A stretch of DNA of 6,106 nucleotides. Source: Magnetovibrio sp. GTDB lineage: Bacteria; Pseudomonadota; Alphaproteobacteria; Rhodospirillales; Magnetovibrionaceae. The position numbers and the translations under genes were made by a program. The stretch lies in NCBI GenBank assembly GCA_016763255.1, contig JAESUA010000108.1:1-6106 (forward strand). The letters run 5' to 3'. Below, in pieces: positions 1 to 5,458 of the stretch. Every line of letters begins with the position of its first letter. Position 1 is the first letter of the stretch. Below the pieces are notes generated by a model. That model was not told the DNA's origin and ran no database searches. It saw only the letters and a list, made by a program, of their open reading frames with translations.

Positions 1-2
1 AT

Positions 3-37
3 AAAAAAACCGGCCTCGAAAGAGCGCCGGTTTTTTT
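3..37 (-). terminator. Intrinsic terminator downstream of argB, potentially bidirectional
   Basis: An inverted repeat pairs CCGGC (10-14) with GCCGG (26-30). It is extended inward by CTC/GAG (15-17 with 22-24), with one unpaired C at 25 and a GAAA (GNRA-type) tetraloop at 18-21. An A-run (3-9) flanks the left arm and a T-run (31-38) the right arm, so the minus-strand transcript ends in a hairpin followed by a U-tract. The mirrored T-run means it could also stop transcription entering from the left. It begins about 20 bases past the argB stop, which makes it the natural end of the rpmH-to-argB transcript. Confidence 0.9.
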
Positions 38-58
38 TGTGATGAGTGGTGGCTACAC

Positions 59-985
59 TTAATCCTTGGTAATCAGCGTGCCCGCACCGTGCTTGGTGAA
101 CAGTTCCAGCAGCAGCGCATGAGGGATGCGGCCGTCGATGATGACGGCGGCTTCGACGCCTGCGTCGATGGCATCCAGGCAGGTTTCTACCTTGGGGATC
201 ATGCCGCCGTTGATGACGCCTTTTTGGATCAGCTCACGCGCCTGGATGGCGTTCATGCGCGCGATCAGTTCGCCGTTTTCATCCAGCACGCCTTTGATGT
301 CGGTGAGCATCAACAGACGCTTGGCGTCCATCTCACCGGCGATGGCACCGGCTGCGGTGTCGGCGTTGATGTTGAGCGTTTCACCTTTGGGGCCGACGCC
401 AATGGGCGCGATCACCGGGGTGATGTCACTTTTTTCGAAAAATTCCAAGACGTGGGGGGTGATCGATTTGGGTTCACCCACCAGACCGAGGTCCAAAACC
501 TTTTCGATATTGGAGTCTGGATCTTGCACCGTTCGGCGCAATTTTTCGGCGCGGATCAGGTTGCCGTCTTTGCCCGACAGACCGACCGCAAAACCACCGG
601 CGGAATTGATTTCGGTGACGATGTGCTTGTTGATCGATCCGGCCAAAACCATTTCGACCACGTCGACGGTTTCTTTGTCGGTCACCCGCAAGCCGTTGAT
701 GAACTTGCTTTCGATCTTTAACTTGTCGAGCATAGCGCCAATTTGCGGCCCGCCGCCGTGCACCACGATCGGGTTGGCACCGACTTGGCGCAGCAATACG
801 ATGTCGCGGGCGAACAGCTCGGCCAGCGCAGGATCACCCATGGCGTTGCCGCCGTATTTGATCACCAGGGTTTCACCCGAATAGCGGCGCATATAGGGCA
901 GCGCCTCGGACAGAGTCTTGGCTTGGTTTAGCCAAGTCTCCGGGATGGCCTCGGGATCAATTTTGATTTTTGCATCATCTGCCAT
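59..985 (-). CDS. argB: Acetylglutamate kinase, probably arginine-sensitive type
   Basis: The enzyme phosphorylates N-acetyl-L-glutamate with ATP, the second step of the acetylated arginine pathway, in the cytoplasm. The 308-residue product shows the whole amino-acid-kinase fold. It has the ATP-site lysine and glycine loop (VIKYGGNAM, residues 41-49), the VVHGGGPQ loop (74-81), the substrate arginine in GLRVTD (R100), NINAD (205-209, containing the asparagine and aspartate equivalent to the E. coli active-site residues) and GGMIPK (K265). A helix of about 25 residues (roughly 13-36, [15 protein letters not shown]) precedes the first strand, and the C-terminus carries KHGAGTLI. Both are features of arginine-inhibited, hexameric enzymes rather than the shorter E. 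coli type, so feedback inhibition by arginine is inferred. The ATG at 985 is the only start that includes this helix; its ribosome site is weak. argB is the last gene of the cluster, 69 bases after engB, and is followed by the terminator. Confidence 0.97.
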   Translation of the reverse strand: MADDAKIKIDPEAIPETWLNQAKTLSEALPYMRRYSGETLVIKYGGNAMGDPALAELFARDIVLLRQVGANPIVVHGGGPQIGAMLDKLKIESKFINGLRVTDKETVDVVEMVLAGSINKHIVTEINSAGGFAVGLSGKDGNLIRAEKLRRTVQDPDSNIEKVLDLGLVGEPKSITPHVLEFFEKSDITPVIAPIGVGPKGETLNINADTAAGAIAGEMDAKRLLMLTDIKGVLDENGELIARMNAIQARELIQKGVINGGMIPKVETCLDAIDAGVEAAVIIDGRIPHALLLELFTKHGAGTLITKD

Positions 986-1054
986 AACAGGCTCAAATTA
1001 CATCAGTTATTGGGGGATCGCCAGAAAATAGAAGGCTTTGCTTAGGCACCTGGT

Positions 1055-1744
1055 TTAGAGCGCTAGTCGGGTCAAATCGGCGCGCAATTCTTCGATGCCG
1101 ATTTTTTTTGCCGAAGAGGTGCAGCGCACGATGGGGTGGGCGGCGACGTGTTTGGCCAGTTCCGCGCGGGTGTTTTCCAAGATCTGTTCAAGCGCGGCTT
1201 CTTTGACCTTGTCGGTCTTGGTCAGCACAACTTGGTACGACACAGCCGCCTTGTCGAGCATCTTCATGACCCCGCGATCAACGTCCTTGACGCCATGACG
1301 CGCATCAATCAGCACCATGACGCGCAACAACTGGGCACGCCCCTTAAGGTAGGCGTTGACCAACCGGGTCCACTTGGCAACCTGGTCCTTGGGCGCGCGG
1401 GCATAACCATAGCCAGGTAAATCGGCGATGATCATCTTGGCGTTCAGATCAAAAAAGTTGATCTGCTGGGTGCGCCCCGGGGTGTGCGACATACGGGCCA
1501 AGGATTTACGCCCGGTCAACGCGTTGACCAACGACGACTTGCCGACGTTTGAGCGCCCGGCGAAGGCAATTTCCGCCACATTGGAGTCGGGGATCTGATC
1601 CAGACCCGCCGCCCCCAACATGAAGGTACATTCGCCGGCAAACATGATCCGTCCAGCCTCGATCTCTTCGGGCGTAAAGTCGTCCTCCAGCACCAAAGGC
1701 GTGGAAATCGTCGGCATTTCAGGGTCTGTAGGTGTGTCGCTCAT
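1055..1744 (-). CDS. engB: Ribosome biogenesis GTPase EngB (YihA/YsxC)
   Basis: This is a small cytoplasmic GTPase of the TRAFAC class, known in its family to act in late assembly of the large ribosomal subunit and to be essential in many bacteria. All five G motifs are visible in the 229 residues: G1 GRSNVGKSS (63-71), G2 threonine in GRTQQINFF (T92), G3 DLPGYGYA (108-115), G4 TKTD (175-178) and G5 TSSAKK (209-214). The N-terminus is about 20 to 30 residues longer than in many relatives (acidic, Pro/Thr-rich, residues 1-30), which may be a dispensable tail. The ATG at 1744 is supported by AAGGAG at 1751-1756, six bases upstream. It starts 22 bases after the yidC stop, indicating cotranscription. 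A small CGGG/CCCG inverted repeat (1762-1774) spans the yidC stop codon but is too short to act as a terminator. Confidence 0.97.
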   Translation of the reverse strand: MSDTPTDPEMPTISTPLVLEDDFTPEEIEAGRIMFAGECTFMLGAAGLDQIPDSNVAEIAFAGRSNVGKSSLVNALTGRKSLARMSHTPGRTQQINFFDLNAKMIIADLPGYGYARAPKDQVAKWTRLVNAYLKGRAQLLRVMVLIDARHGVKDVDRGVMKMLDKAAVSYQVVLTKTDKVKEAALEQILENTRAELAKHVAAHPIVRCTSSAKKIGIEELRADLTRLAL

Positions 1745-1766
1745 GTTTTGCTCCTTAAAGACGGGA

Positions 1767-3530
1767 TTAACCCGCCTTCACGCCCATGCGCCGCATAATC
1801 ACCCACTGTTGGGCGATCGACAACGCGTTGTTCCAGGCCCAGTAAATCACCAGACCAGCGCTGAACGATGCCAGCAAGAAGGTGAAGATGATCGGCAGGT
1901 ACATGAACACCTTGGCCTGCACCGGATCGGTGGGCTGGGGGTTCAAACGCTGCTGCAGCCACATGGTGAAGCCCATGATGATCGGCCAGATGCCAATATC
2001 CATCATCTCGGGAATATAAGCGGCGTAGTTCCAGTCGATCAGGCCAAACAAAGACCAGATGCTGGCCGGATCCTTGGCCGACAGATCGTGAATCCAGCCA
2101 AAGAACGGTGCGTGGCGCATTTCGATGGTCACCAGCAACACTTTATAGAGCGAGAAGAAGATCGGAATTTGCACCAGGATCGGCAAACAACCGGCCGCCG
2201 GGTTGGCTTTTTCCTTTTTGTACAGCGCCATCATTTCTTGGTTGAGGCGCATCTTGTCTTCTTTGAAGCGGGCTTGCAGTTTTTTGATTTCCGGCTGCAG
2301 CTTCTTCATTTTGCTCATGGCGGTGTAGGATTTGTTGGCCAACGGGAATAACACCGCCTTGATGGCGACGGTCAGCAACAAAATCGCAATACCGAAGTTG
2401 CCGATGATGCCGTGAATGTAGTGCAGGGCGTAGAAAATCGGCTTGGTGAGGAAATAGAACATGCCGAAATCGACCGCCAGATCGAAGTTATTGATGCCCA
2501 ATTGCTCGGCGTAGGTATCAAGTAGTGTGACGCGCTTGGCCCCGGCAAAGAACCGCGAGGTGGTCTGGGTGCTGGCACCGGGCTGGACGACCATTTGCTG
2601 ACCGACAAAATCGCTTTGATATTTTTCGATCAGGCCGGTTTTGGAATGCAACATGCGCGAGTTGACGGTTTGGGTCTGATCGGGGATCAGCGCGGTCAGC
2701 CAATATTTATCGGTGAAGCCAACCCAGCCGCCGGTGCTTTGGTACTTCAACTCACCGTCGGACTGCAAGTCGTCGTAATCGACTTCTTCAAGCACCTCAT
2801 CGAACACGCCGATGGGGCCTTCGTGGAGAATAAACAGGCCGGACACTTCGGGGGTGCCCCAGCGTGTCACCAGACCGTAAGGATTGAGCGTCACGGCAGC
2901 ACTGGAGCCGTTTTCCACCCGCTGGGTGATGGTGAACATAAAGTCTTTGTCGAGCGCGATGGTGCGCTTAAAGGTCAGGCCTTCGCCATTGTTCCAGCTC
3001 AACGTCACCGGACCAAAGGGGTCGAGAACCGTTTTGTCGGTGGTCCAAAGGGTGTCTTTGTTGGGTGTTTTGATGCCCGTGCCGACCCAGCCATATTCGG
3101 CGTAGTAGGCCTTTTCGGTGCCGCGCGGGCTGAGCAAACGGATCTTGGCACTGCCTTCGTCCAAGGTCTCGTTATAGCCGTTGAGGATCAAATCATCGAT
3201 GCGACCCCCTTTGAGCGCGATCGAACCGGTGAGGCTGGGCGAAGTGATCGAGATACGGCCACCTTGGGCGACAACGTCTGCGACGCTTTTGGCCACGTCC
3301 ATAGCCGGGGCTTCGGCTTGGGGCGCTGCGCCCGCTTGGCCGGTGGCCTGGCCGATGGCTTGGTTCGGGGCAAGGGGGGCGGTGGGAATGGTGGGATCCG
3401 CGCCGGGCAGGGTGCTTTGTTGCACCAAAGCGGTGCCGGTTTGCGGCGGTGCCGACGGATACAGCATTTCGAAGCCAAACAAGATGGCTACGGAAAGTGC
3501 GATTGCCAACATCAGGTTGCGGTTGTCCAT
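1767..3530 (-). CDS. yidC: Membrane protein insertase YidC (Oxa1 family)
   Basis: This inner-membrane insertase/chaperone places proteins in the membrane alone or together with SecYEG. The 587 residues follow the Gram-negative plan. An N-terminal transmembrane helix (about 5-24) is followed by an Ala/Pro/Gln-rich linker (about 27-78) and a large beta-rich periplasmic domain (about 90-350). The conserved Oxa1 core comes next (about 355-580), with an amphipathic region near 355-372, TM2 about 373-396, a charged cytoplasmic hairpin 401-445 (SKMKKLQPEIKKLQ onward), then NPAAGCLPILVQIPIFFSLY (443-462) and further hydrophobic helices to about 575. K391 aligns with the positively charged groove residue that is Arg366 in E. 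coli. The ATG at 3530 begins the typical MDNRNLMLAIALS N-terminus. The gene lies 57 bases after yidD and 22 bases before engB. The short tail (RRMGVKAG) is less basic than in E. coli. Confidence 0.98.
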   Translation of the reverse strand: MDNRNLMLAIALSVAILFGFEMLYPSAPPQTGTALVQQSTLPGADPTIPTAPLAPNQAIGQATGQAGAAPQAEAPAMDVAKSVADVVAQGGRISITSPSLTGSIALKGGRIDDLILNGYNETLDEGSAKIRLLSPRGTEKAYYAEYGWVGTGIKTPNKDTLWTTDKTVLDPFGPVTLSWNNGEGLTFKRTIALDKDFMFTITQRVENGSSAAVTLNPYGLVTRWGTPEVSGLFILHEGPIGVFDEVLEEVDYDDLQSDGELKYQSTGGWVGFTDKYWLTALIPDQTQTVNSRMLHSKTGLIEKYQSDFVGQQMVVQPGASTQTTSRFFAGAKRVTLLDTYAEQLGINNFDLAVDFGMFYFLTKPIFYALHYIHGIIGNFGIAILLLTVAIKAVLFPLANKSYTAMSKMKKLQPEIKKLQARFKEDKMRLNQEMMALYKKEKANPAAGCLPILVQIPIFFSLYKVLLVTIEMRHAPFFGWIHDLSAKDPASIWSLFGLIDWNYAAYIPEMMDIGIWPIIMGFTMWLQQRLNPQPTDPVQAKVFMYLPIIFTFLLASFSAGLVIYWAWNNALSIAQQWVIMRRMGVKAG

Positions 3531-3587
3531 TTTTATCCAGTCCCCAAAGGCCAGCGTTGCTGCCGGCCTGGTTTTAAACGTGTCGTC

Positions 3588-3878
3588 TTACAGTTTGTGG
3601 TCCGCGCGTGTGCACGAATCCGCATGTGTATGAGCATGTGTAAGGTGATGTCCATCCGTACCCGGAACGGGGTCGAGCCCGCCGTCGTTCCAAGGATGGC
3701 AGCGCACAATGCGCTTTATTCCCAGCCAGCCGCCTTTCAGCGCGCCGTGGGTTTCAATAGCTTGAAGTGAGTATGAAGAGCACGATGGGTAAAAGCGACA
3801 GCTCCCCGGTAAAACCGGAGAGATGAACCACTGATAACCCTTAATCAAGGCGCGCATAGGATATGCGAGCAGCTTCAT
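3588..3878 (-). CDS. yidD: Membrane protein insertion efficiency factor YidD, with a His-rich tail
   Basis: YidD is a small membrane-associated protein that in E. coli assists YidC-dependent insertion. The family core is intact in residues 1-72: an amphipathic N-terminal segment ([16 protein letters not shown]), [18 protein letters not shown] (19-36, with the conserved cysteines C27 and C33), the HGALKGGWL segment (44-52), RIVRCHPW (56-63, C60) and GGLDPVP (66-72). The family often ends soon after DPVP. Here about 24 extra residues follow, with six histidines (H77, H78, H81, H83, H85, H94) and C89, encoded in part by a 12-base tandem repeat. The ATG at 3878 is set by a strong AAGGAGG (3883-3889) that overlaps the rnpA stop codon, so translation is probably coupled to rnpA. 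Its place between rnpA and yidC is the conventional one and matches its partnership with YidC. Confidence 0.95.
   Translation of the reverse strand: MKLLAYPMRALIKGYQWFISPVLPGSCRFYPSCSSYSLQAIETHGALKGGWLGIKRIVRCHPWNDGGLDPVPGTDGHHLTHAHTHADSCTRADHKL
3622..3645. repeat. 12-base imperfect tandem repeat inside the yidD 3' end
   Basis: GCATGTGTA occurs at 3622-3630 and again at 3634-3642, a period of 12 bases. On the coding (minus) strand this is an in-frame four-codon duplication giving Thr-His-Ala-His followed by Thr-His-Ala-Asp. It lies entirely in the extension beyond the conserved YidD core, which suggests slippage-type growth of an unconstrained tail. Confidence 0.75.
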
Positions 3879-3882
3879 CGTG

Positions 3883-3889
3883 CCTCCTT
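3883..3889 (-). promoter_or_regulatory. Shine-Dalgarno of yidD overlapping the rnpA stop
   Basis: On the minus strand AAGGAGG is followed by CACG and the yidD ATG. Its first two bases are the last two bases of the rnpA TAA. This is the strongest ribosome-binding site in the minus-strand cluster. A ribosome terminating on rnpA would stop directly over it, consistent with coupled translation of rnpA and yidD. Confidence 0.85.
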
Positions 3890-4295
3890 ATACCTGTGCC
3901 GTGTCTGGTGCCGCGCCTGGTTGTGTATCAGGCGCGGTTATACCCATCTTCCTCAGCGCCTTCAACAAATCGCCCACCAATTTAGGGTAGGGTCTTGTCA
4001 AAGTCGTGCGCCGTCCGATGATCACCAGATCAAAACCCGCCACAGCATTTGTGGGCAGGATCTCTGCGGCGAGGGCCCGCAAGCGACGTTTGGCACGGTT
4101 GCGGTGAACCGCATTGCCAACCTTCTTGCTGACCGTAAAGCCCACGCGCAAAAAGCCATCCGTGCGGGCTGGATCACCGACCGCAGGGTGGCTTTTGACC
4201 TGGAGGATAAGCCCCGGGGCGGCCCATTTCTTACGCGTAGCCGCAACCCGGAGAAAATCCGGGCGCTTCTTTAAGCGTTCGATCAAAGGGCCCAT
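3888..4295 (-). CDS. rnpA: Ribonuclease P protein component
   Basis: This protein binds the RNase P RNA and helps it cleave the 5' leader from pre-tRNA in the cytoplasm. I place the start at the ATG at 4295, giving 135 residues beginning MGPLIERLKKRPDFL, which matches the usual family N-terminus (LKKRxDF). The RNA-binding signature GFTVSKKVGNAVHRNRAKRR occupies 52-71 (RNR at 65-67), followed by FDLVIIGRR (88-96). The C-terminal 17 or so residues (after LRKMGI) are Pro/Ala-rich and look unstructured. The frame stays open upstream to an ATG at 4412 across rpmH, but that extension does not resemble RnpA. No clear Shine-Dalgarno precedes 4295. The start lies 10 bases after the rpmH stop, so it probably depends on translational coupling from rpmH. 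The RNA partner rnpB is not in this window. Confidence 0.95.
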   Translation of the reverse strand: MGPLIERLKKRPDFLRVAATRKKWAAPGLILQVKSHPAVGDPARTDGFLRVGFTVSKKVGNAVHRNRAKRRLRALAAEILPTNAVAGFDLVIIGRRTTLTRPYPKLVGDLLKALRKMGITAPDTQPGAAPDTAQV

Positions 4296-4305
4296 GTACC
4301 GGGAA

Positions 4306-4440
4306 TTAAGCGGACAGGCGTTTGCGGCCCTTGGCACGACGTGCGGCCAGGATGCGACGGCCACCAACGGTGGACATACGTGAACGGAAGCCATGACGGC
4401 GTTTGCGGACAATATTACTCGGTTGATACGTGCGTTTCAC
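4306..4440 (-). CDS. rpmH: 50S ribosomal protein L34 (GTG start)
   Basis: This is a 44-residue, very basic large-subunit protein. Translation from the GTG at 4440 gives a protein beginning [20 protein letters not shown], continuing [19 protein letters not shown] and ending RLSA. This is the full-length alphaproteobacterial L34 sequence pattern with nothing missing. GTG is the only start that yields the invariant MKRTYQPS N-terminus. A GGAG core at 4448-4451 lies seven bases upstream and supports it. It is the first gene after the promoter, with a leader of about 27 bases, and is followed 10 bases later by rnpA, the near-universal bacterial arrangement. The shortness of the gene and its GTG start make it easy to miss. 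Confidence 0.97.
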   Translation of the reverse strand: MKRTYQPSNIVRKRRHGFRSRMSTVGGRRILAARRAKGRKRLSA

Positions 4441-4473
4441 GTCTCGTCTCCATCATCTAAATTCAAGGTGCGC

Positions 4474-4502
4474 TGTATACGGGCTCGCAGCCCACAAGTC
4501 AA
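4474..4502 (-). promoter_or_regulatory. Sigma-70 promoter of the rpmH-rnpA-yidD-yidC-engB-argB cluster
   Basis: On the minus strand TTGACT (4497-4502) is followed by exactly 17 bases and TATACA (4474-4479), five and four matches to the housekeeping consensus hexamers. Transcription would begin near 4467, leaving a leader of about 27 bases that contains the GGAG of rpmH. A-rich tracts upstream of the -35 on the same strand (about 4515-4532) could act as a modest UP element. The spacer holds the interrupted palindrome GGGCT-CGC-AGCCC (4481-4493). A strong promoter is expected for a ribosomal protein gene. Confidence 0.85.
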
Positions 4503-4658
4503 CGGTTGGCGTACCTTTTGGTGTGGCTTTTTCAGCACTGCATACAAAAATACAAGCGCTTCGGCCCGATTGCGAGCCAATTTCTGCGTTATTGCTGCTG
4601 GCACTCTACAGCCATGGGCTCCATATTCATAGGCATGGTGGGGTGTTCCACTTGGTCA

Positions 4659-4664
4659 TATGAT
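4659..4664 (+). promoter_or_regulatory. Possible -10 element for the rightward gene pair
   Basis: TATGAT matches the sigma-70 -10 consensus at five of six positions and lies 32 bases upstream of the ATG at 4697, a sensible distance. No recognisable -35 sits 16 to 18 bases upstream, so activity would need an activator or another sigma factor. A weaker alternative pairing is TTGGTG (4518-4523) with CATACA (4541-4546) at 17-base spacing. Neither is convincing. Confidence 0.25.
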
Positions 4665-4696
4665 GTCCGGGCGATATCCGGGAAGGGGGAATCTGC

Positions 4697-5458
4697 ATGC
4701 GTGACGCTGACAAAAACGCTGAAATTCAAGGGGATGGGGACACTCAACCGCCCTCAAAAGGTCTCAAACGCTACATTCTAGTGCTGATCGTGGTGGGGGG
4801 AGTAGTCGCTTTTATCGCTTCTGGAGCCCATGAATATCTCAGTTTTGAGGCGCTTTCGCGTCATCGTGCAGACTTGTTGGGGTTTGCTGCGGACCACGGG
4901 GTCTGGGCGGTGGCGGCTTTTATGGTGACCTATGTGGTGGTGATTGCTTTGTCGCTGCCCGGTGGGGTGTGGTTGACCTTGGCCGGTGGATTCGTATTTG
5001 GCGGCGCGATGGCCGGAGTTTACGTGGTGATTGGCGCGACCATCGGTGCGACGCTTATTTTTTTGGCAGCGCGCTATGCTTTCGCCGATTTGTTCCGTGC
5101 GCGCGCTGGATCGGCATTGGCCAAAATGGAATCGGGTTTTCGCCAAAATGCCTTCAATTATCTGTTGGTGCTGCGGCTGGTGCCGTTGTTTCCGTTCTGG
5201 TTGGTCAATCTGGTGCCGGCCCTGTTGGATGTGACACTGCGCACCTATGTGATCGCAACTTTTTTCGGCATCATCCCCGGGACCTTTGTTTATGCCTATG
5301 TGGGGGCGGGATTGGGCGCGGTGTTTGAAAGTGGTGGCAGCCCGGATTTGGGGGTGATTTTCCAACCCGAAGTTCTGTTGCCGCTTCTTGGGCTTTCGGC
5401 CCTGTCGATTGTTCCGGTGATTTATCAAAAGCTGAAAAACAAGGAGGCAGCGTCGTGA
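4697..5458 (+). CDS. VTT/DedA-superfamily membrane protein (TVP38/TMEM64-like)
   Basis: This is a 253-residue polytopic inner-membrane protein of the VTT (SNARE-associated, DedA/TVP38/TMEM64) superfamily. Characterised members of the superfamily act in lipid scrambling or flipping and membrane homeostasis; the substrate of this one is unknown. After a charged N-terminus (1-25) come hydrophobic segments at about 26-44, 68-86, 91-124, 154-176, 184-209 and 225-243. Family hallmarks are SLPGG with LTLAGGFVFGG (86-103), a Gly-rich GATIGATLIFLAARY (113-127), LRLVPLFPFWLVNLVPAL (159-176) and FGIIPGTFVYAYVGAGLG (190-207). The loop LRLVPLFP, with an Arg and prolines, is typical of the re-entrant VTT core. 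The protein contains no cysteine. The ATG at 4697 has an AAGGGGGA ribosome site at 4683-4690, seven to nine bases upstream. It overlaps the following oxidoreductase by four bases, so the two products are very likely made together. Confidence 0.92.
   Translation: MRDADKNAEIQGDGDTQPPSKGLKRYILVLIVVGGVVAFIASGAHEYLSFEALSRHRADLLGFAADHGVWAVAAFMVTYVVVIALSLPGGVWLTLAGGFVFGGAMAGVYVVIGATIGATLIFLAARYAFADLFRARAGSALAKMESGFRQNAFNYLLVLRLVPLFPFWLVNLVPALLDVTLRTYVIATFFGIIPGTFVYAYVGAGLGAVFESGGSPDLGVIFQPEVLLPLLGLSALSIVPVIYQKLKNKEAAS
5441..5447 (+). promoter_or_regulatory. Shine-Dalgarno of the oxidoreductase, inside the VTT gene end
   Basis: AAGGAGG sits seven bases before the GTG at 5455 and within the last codons of the upstream gene. 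It fixes the unusual GTG start and explains efficient reinitiation at the GTGA stop/start overlap. Confidence 0.85.

Noticed and set aside
89..884. Long open frames on the plus strand opposite argB
   Set aside because: They are antisense to an unmistakable argB, their translations show no recognisable domain, and they arise from GC-biased codon third positions.
3547..3575. Hairpin between yidD and yidC as an intrinsic terminator of the upstream genes
   Set aside because: On the minus strand only three T follow the hairpin. The TTTT run is on the other side, and no plus-strand transcript is expected there.
2595..3770. A 391-codon plus-strand open frame opposite yidC and yidD
   Set aside because: It covers two well-supported genes on the other strand, runs across their boundary, lacks a ribosome site and has no family-like motifs; it is a shadow frame.
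4296..4412. N-terminal extension of RnpA across rpmH (start at 4412), as in the nested Thermus arrangement
   Set aside because: The extra 39 residues do not resemble RnpA, the frame is open only as a by-product of rpmH coding, and the start at 4295 gives a normal-length protein.
4441..4696. Chromosome origin next to rpmH (dnaA-rpmH type locus)
   Set aside because: No DnaA-box-like TTATCCACA sequences, AT-rich unwinding region or dnaA gene is visible; the neighbours are a VTT gene and an oxidoreductase.
4441..4696. A small protein or RNA gene in the divergent intergenic region
   Set aside because: Short open frames there (for example from 4508) have no ribosome site and overlap the rpmH promoter. 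No tRNA-like fold or terminator was seen.
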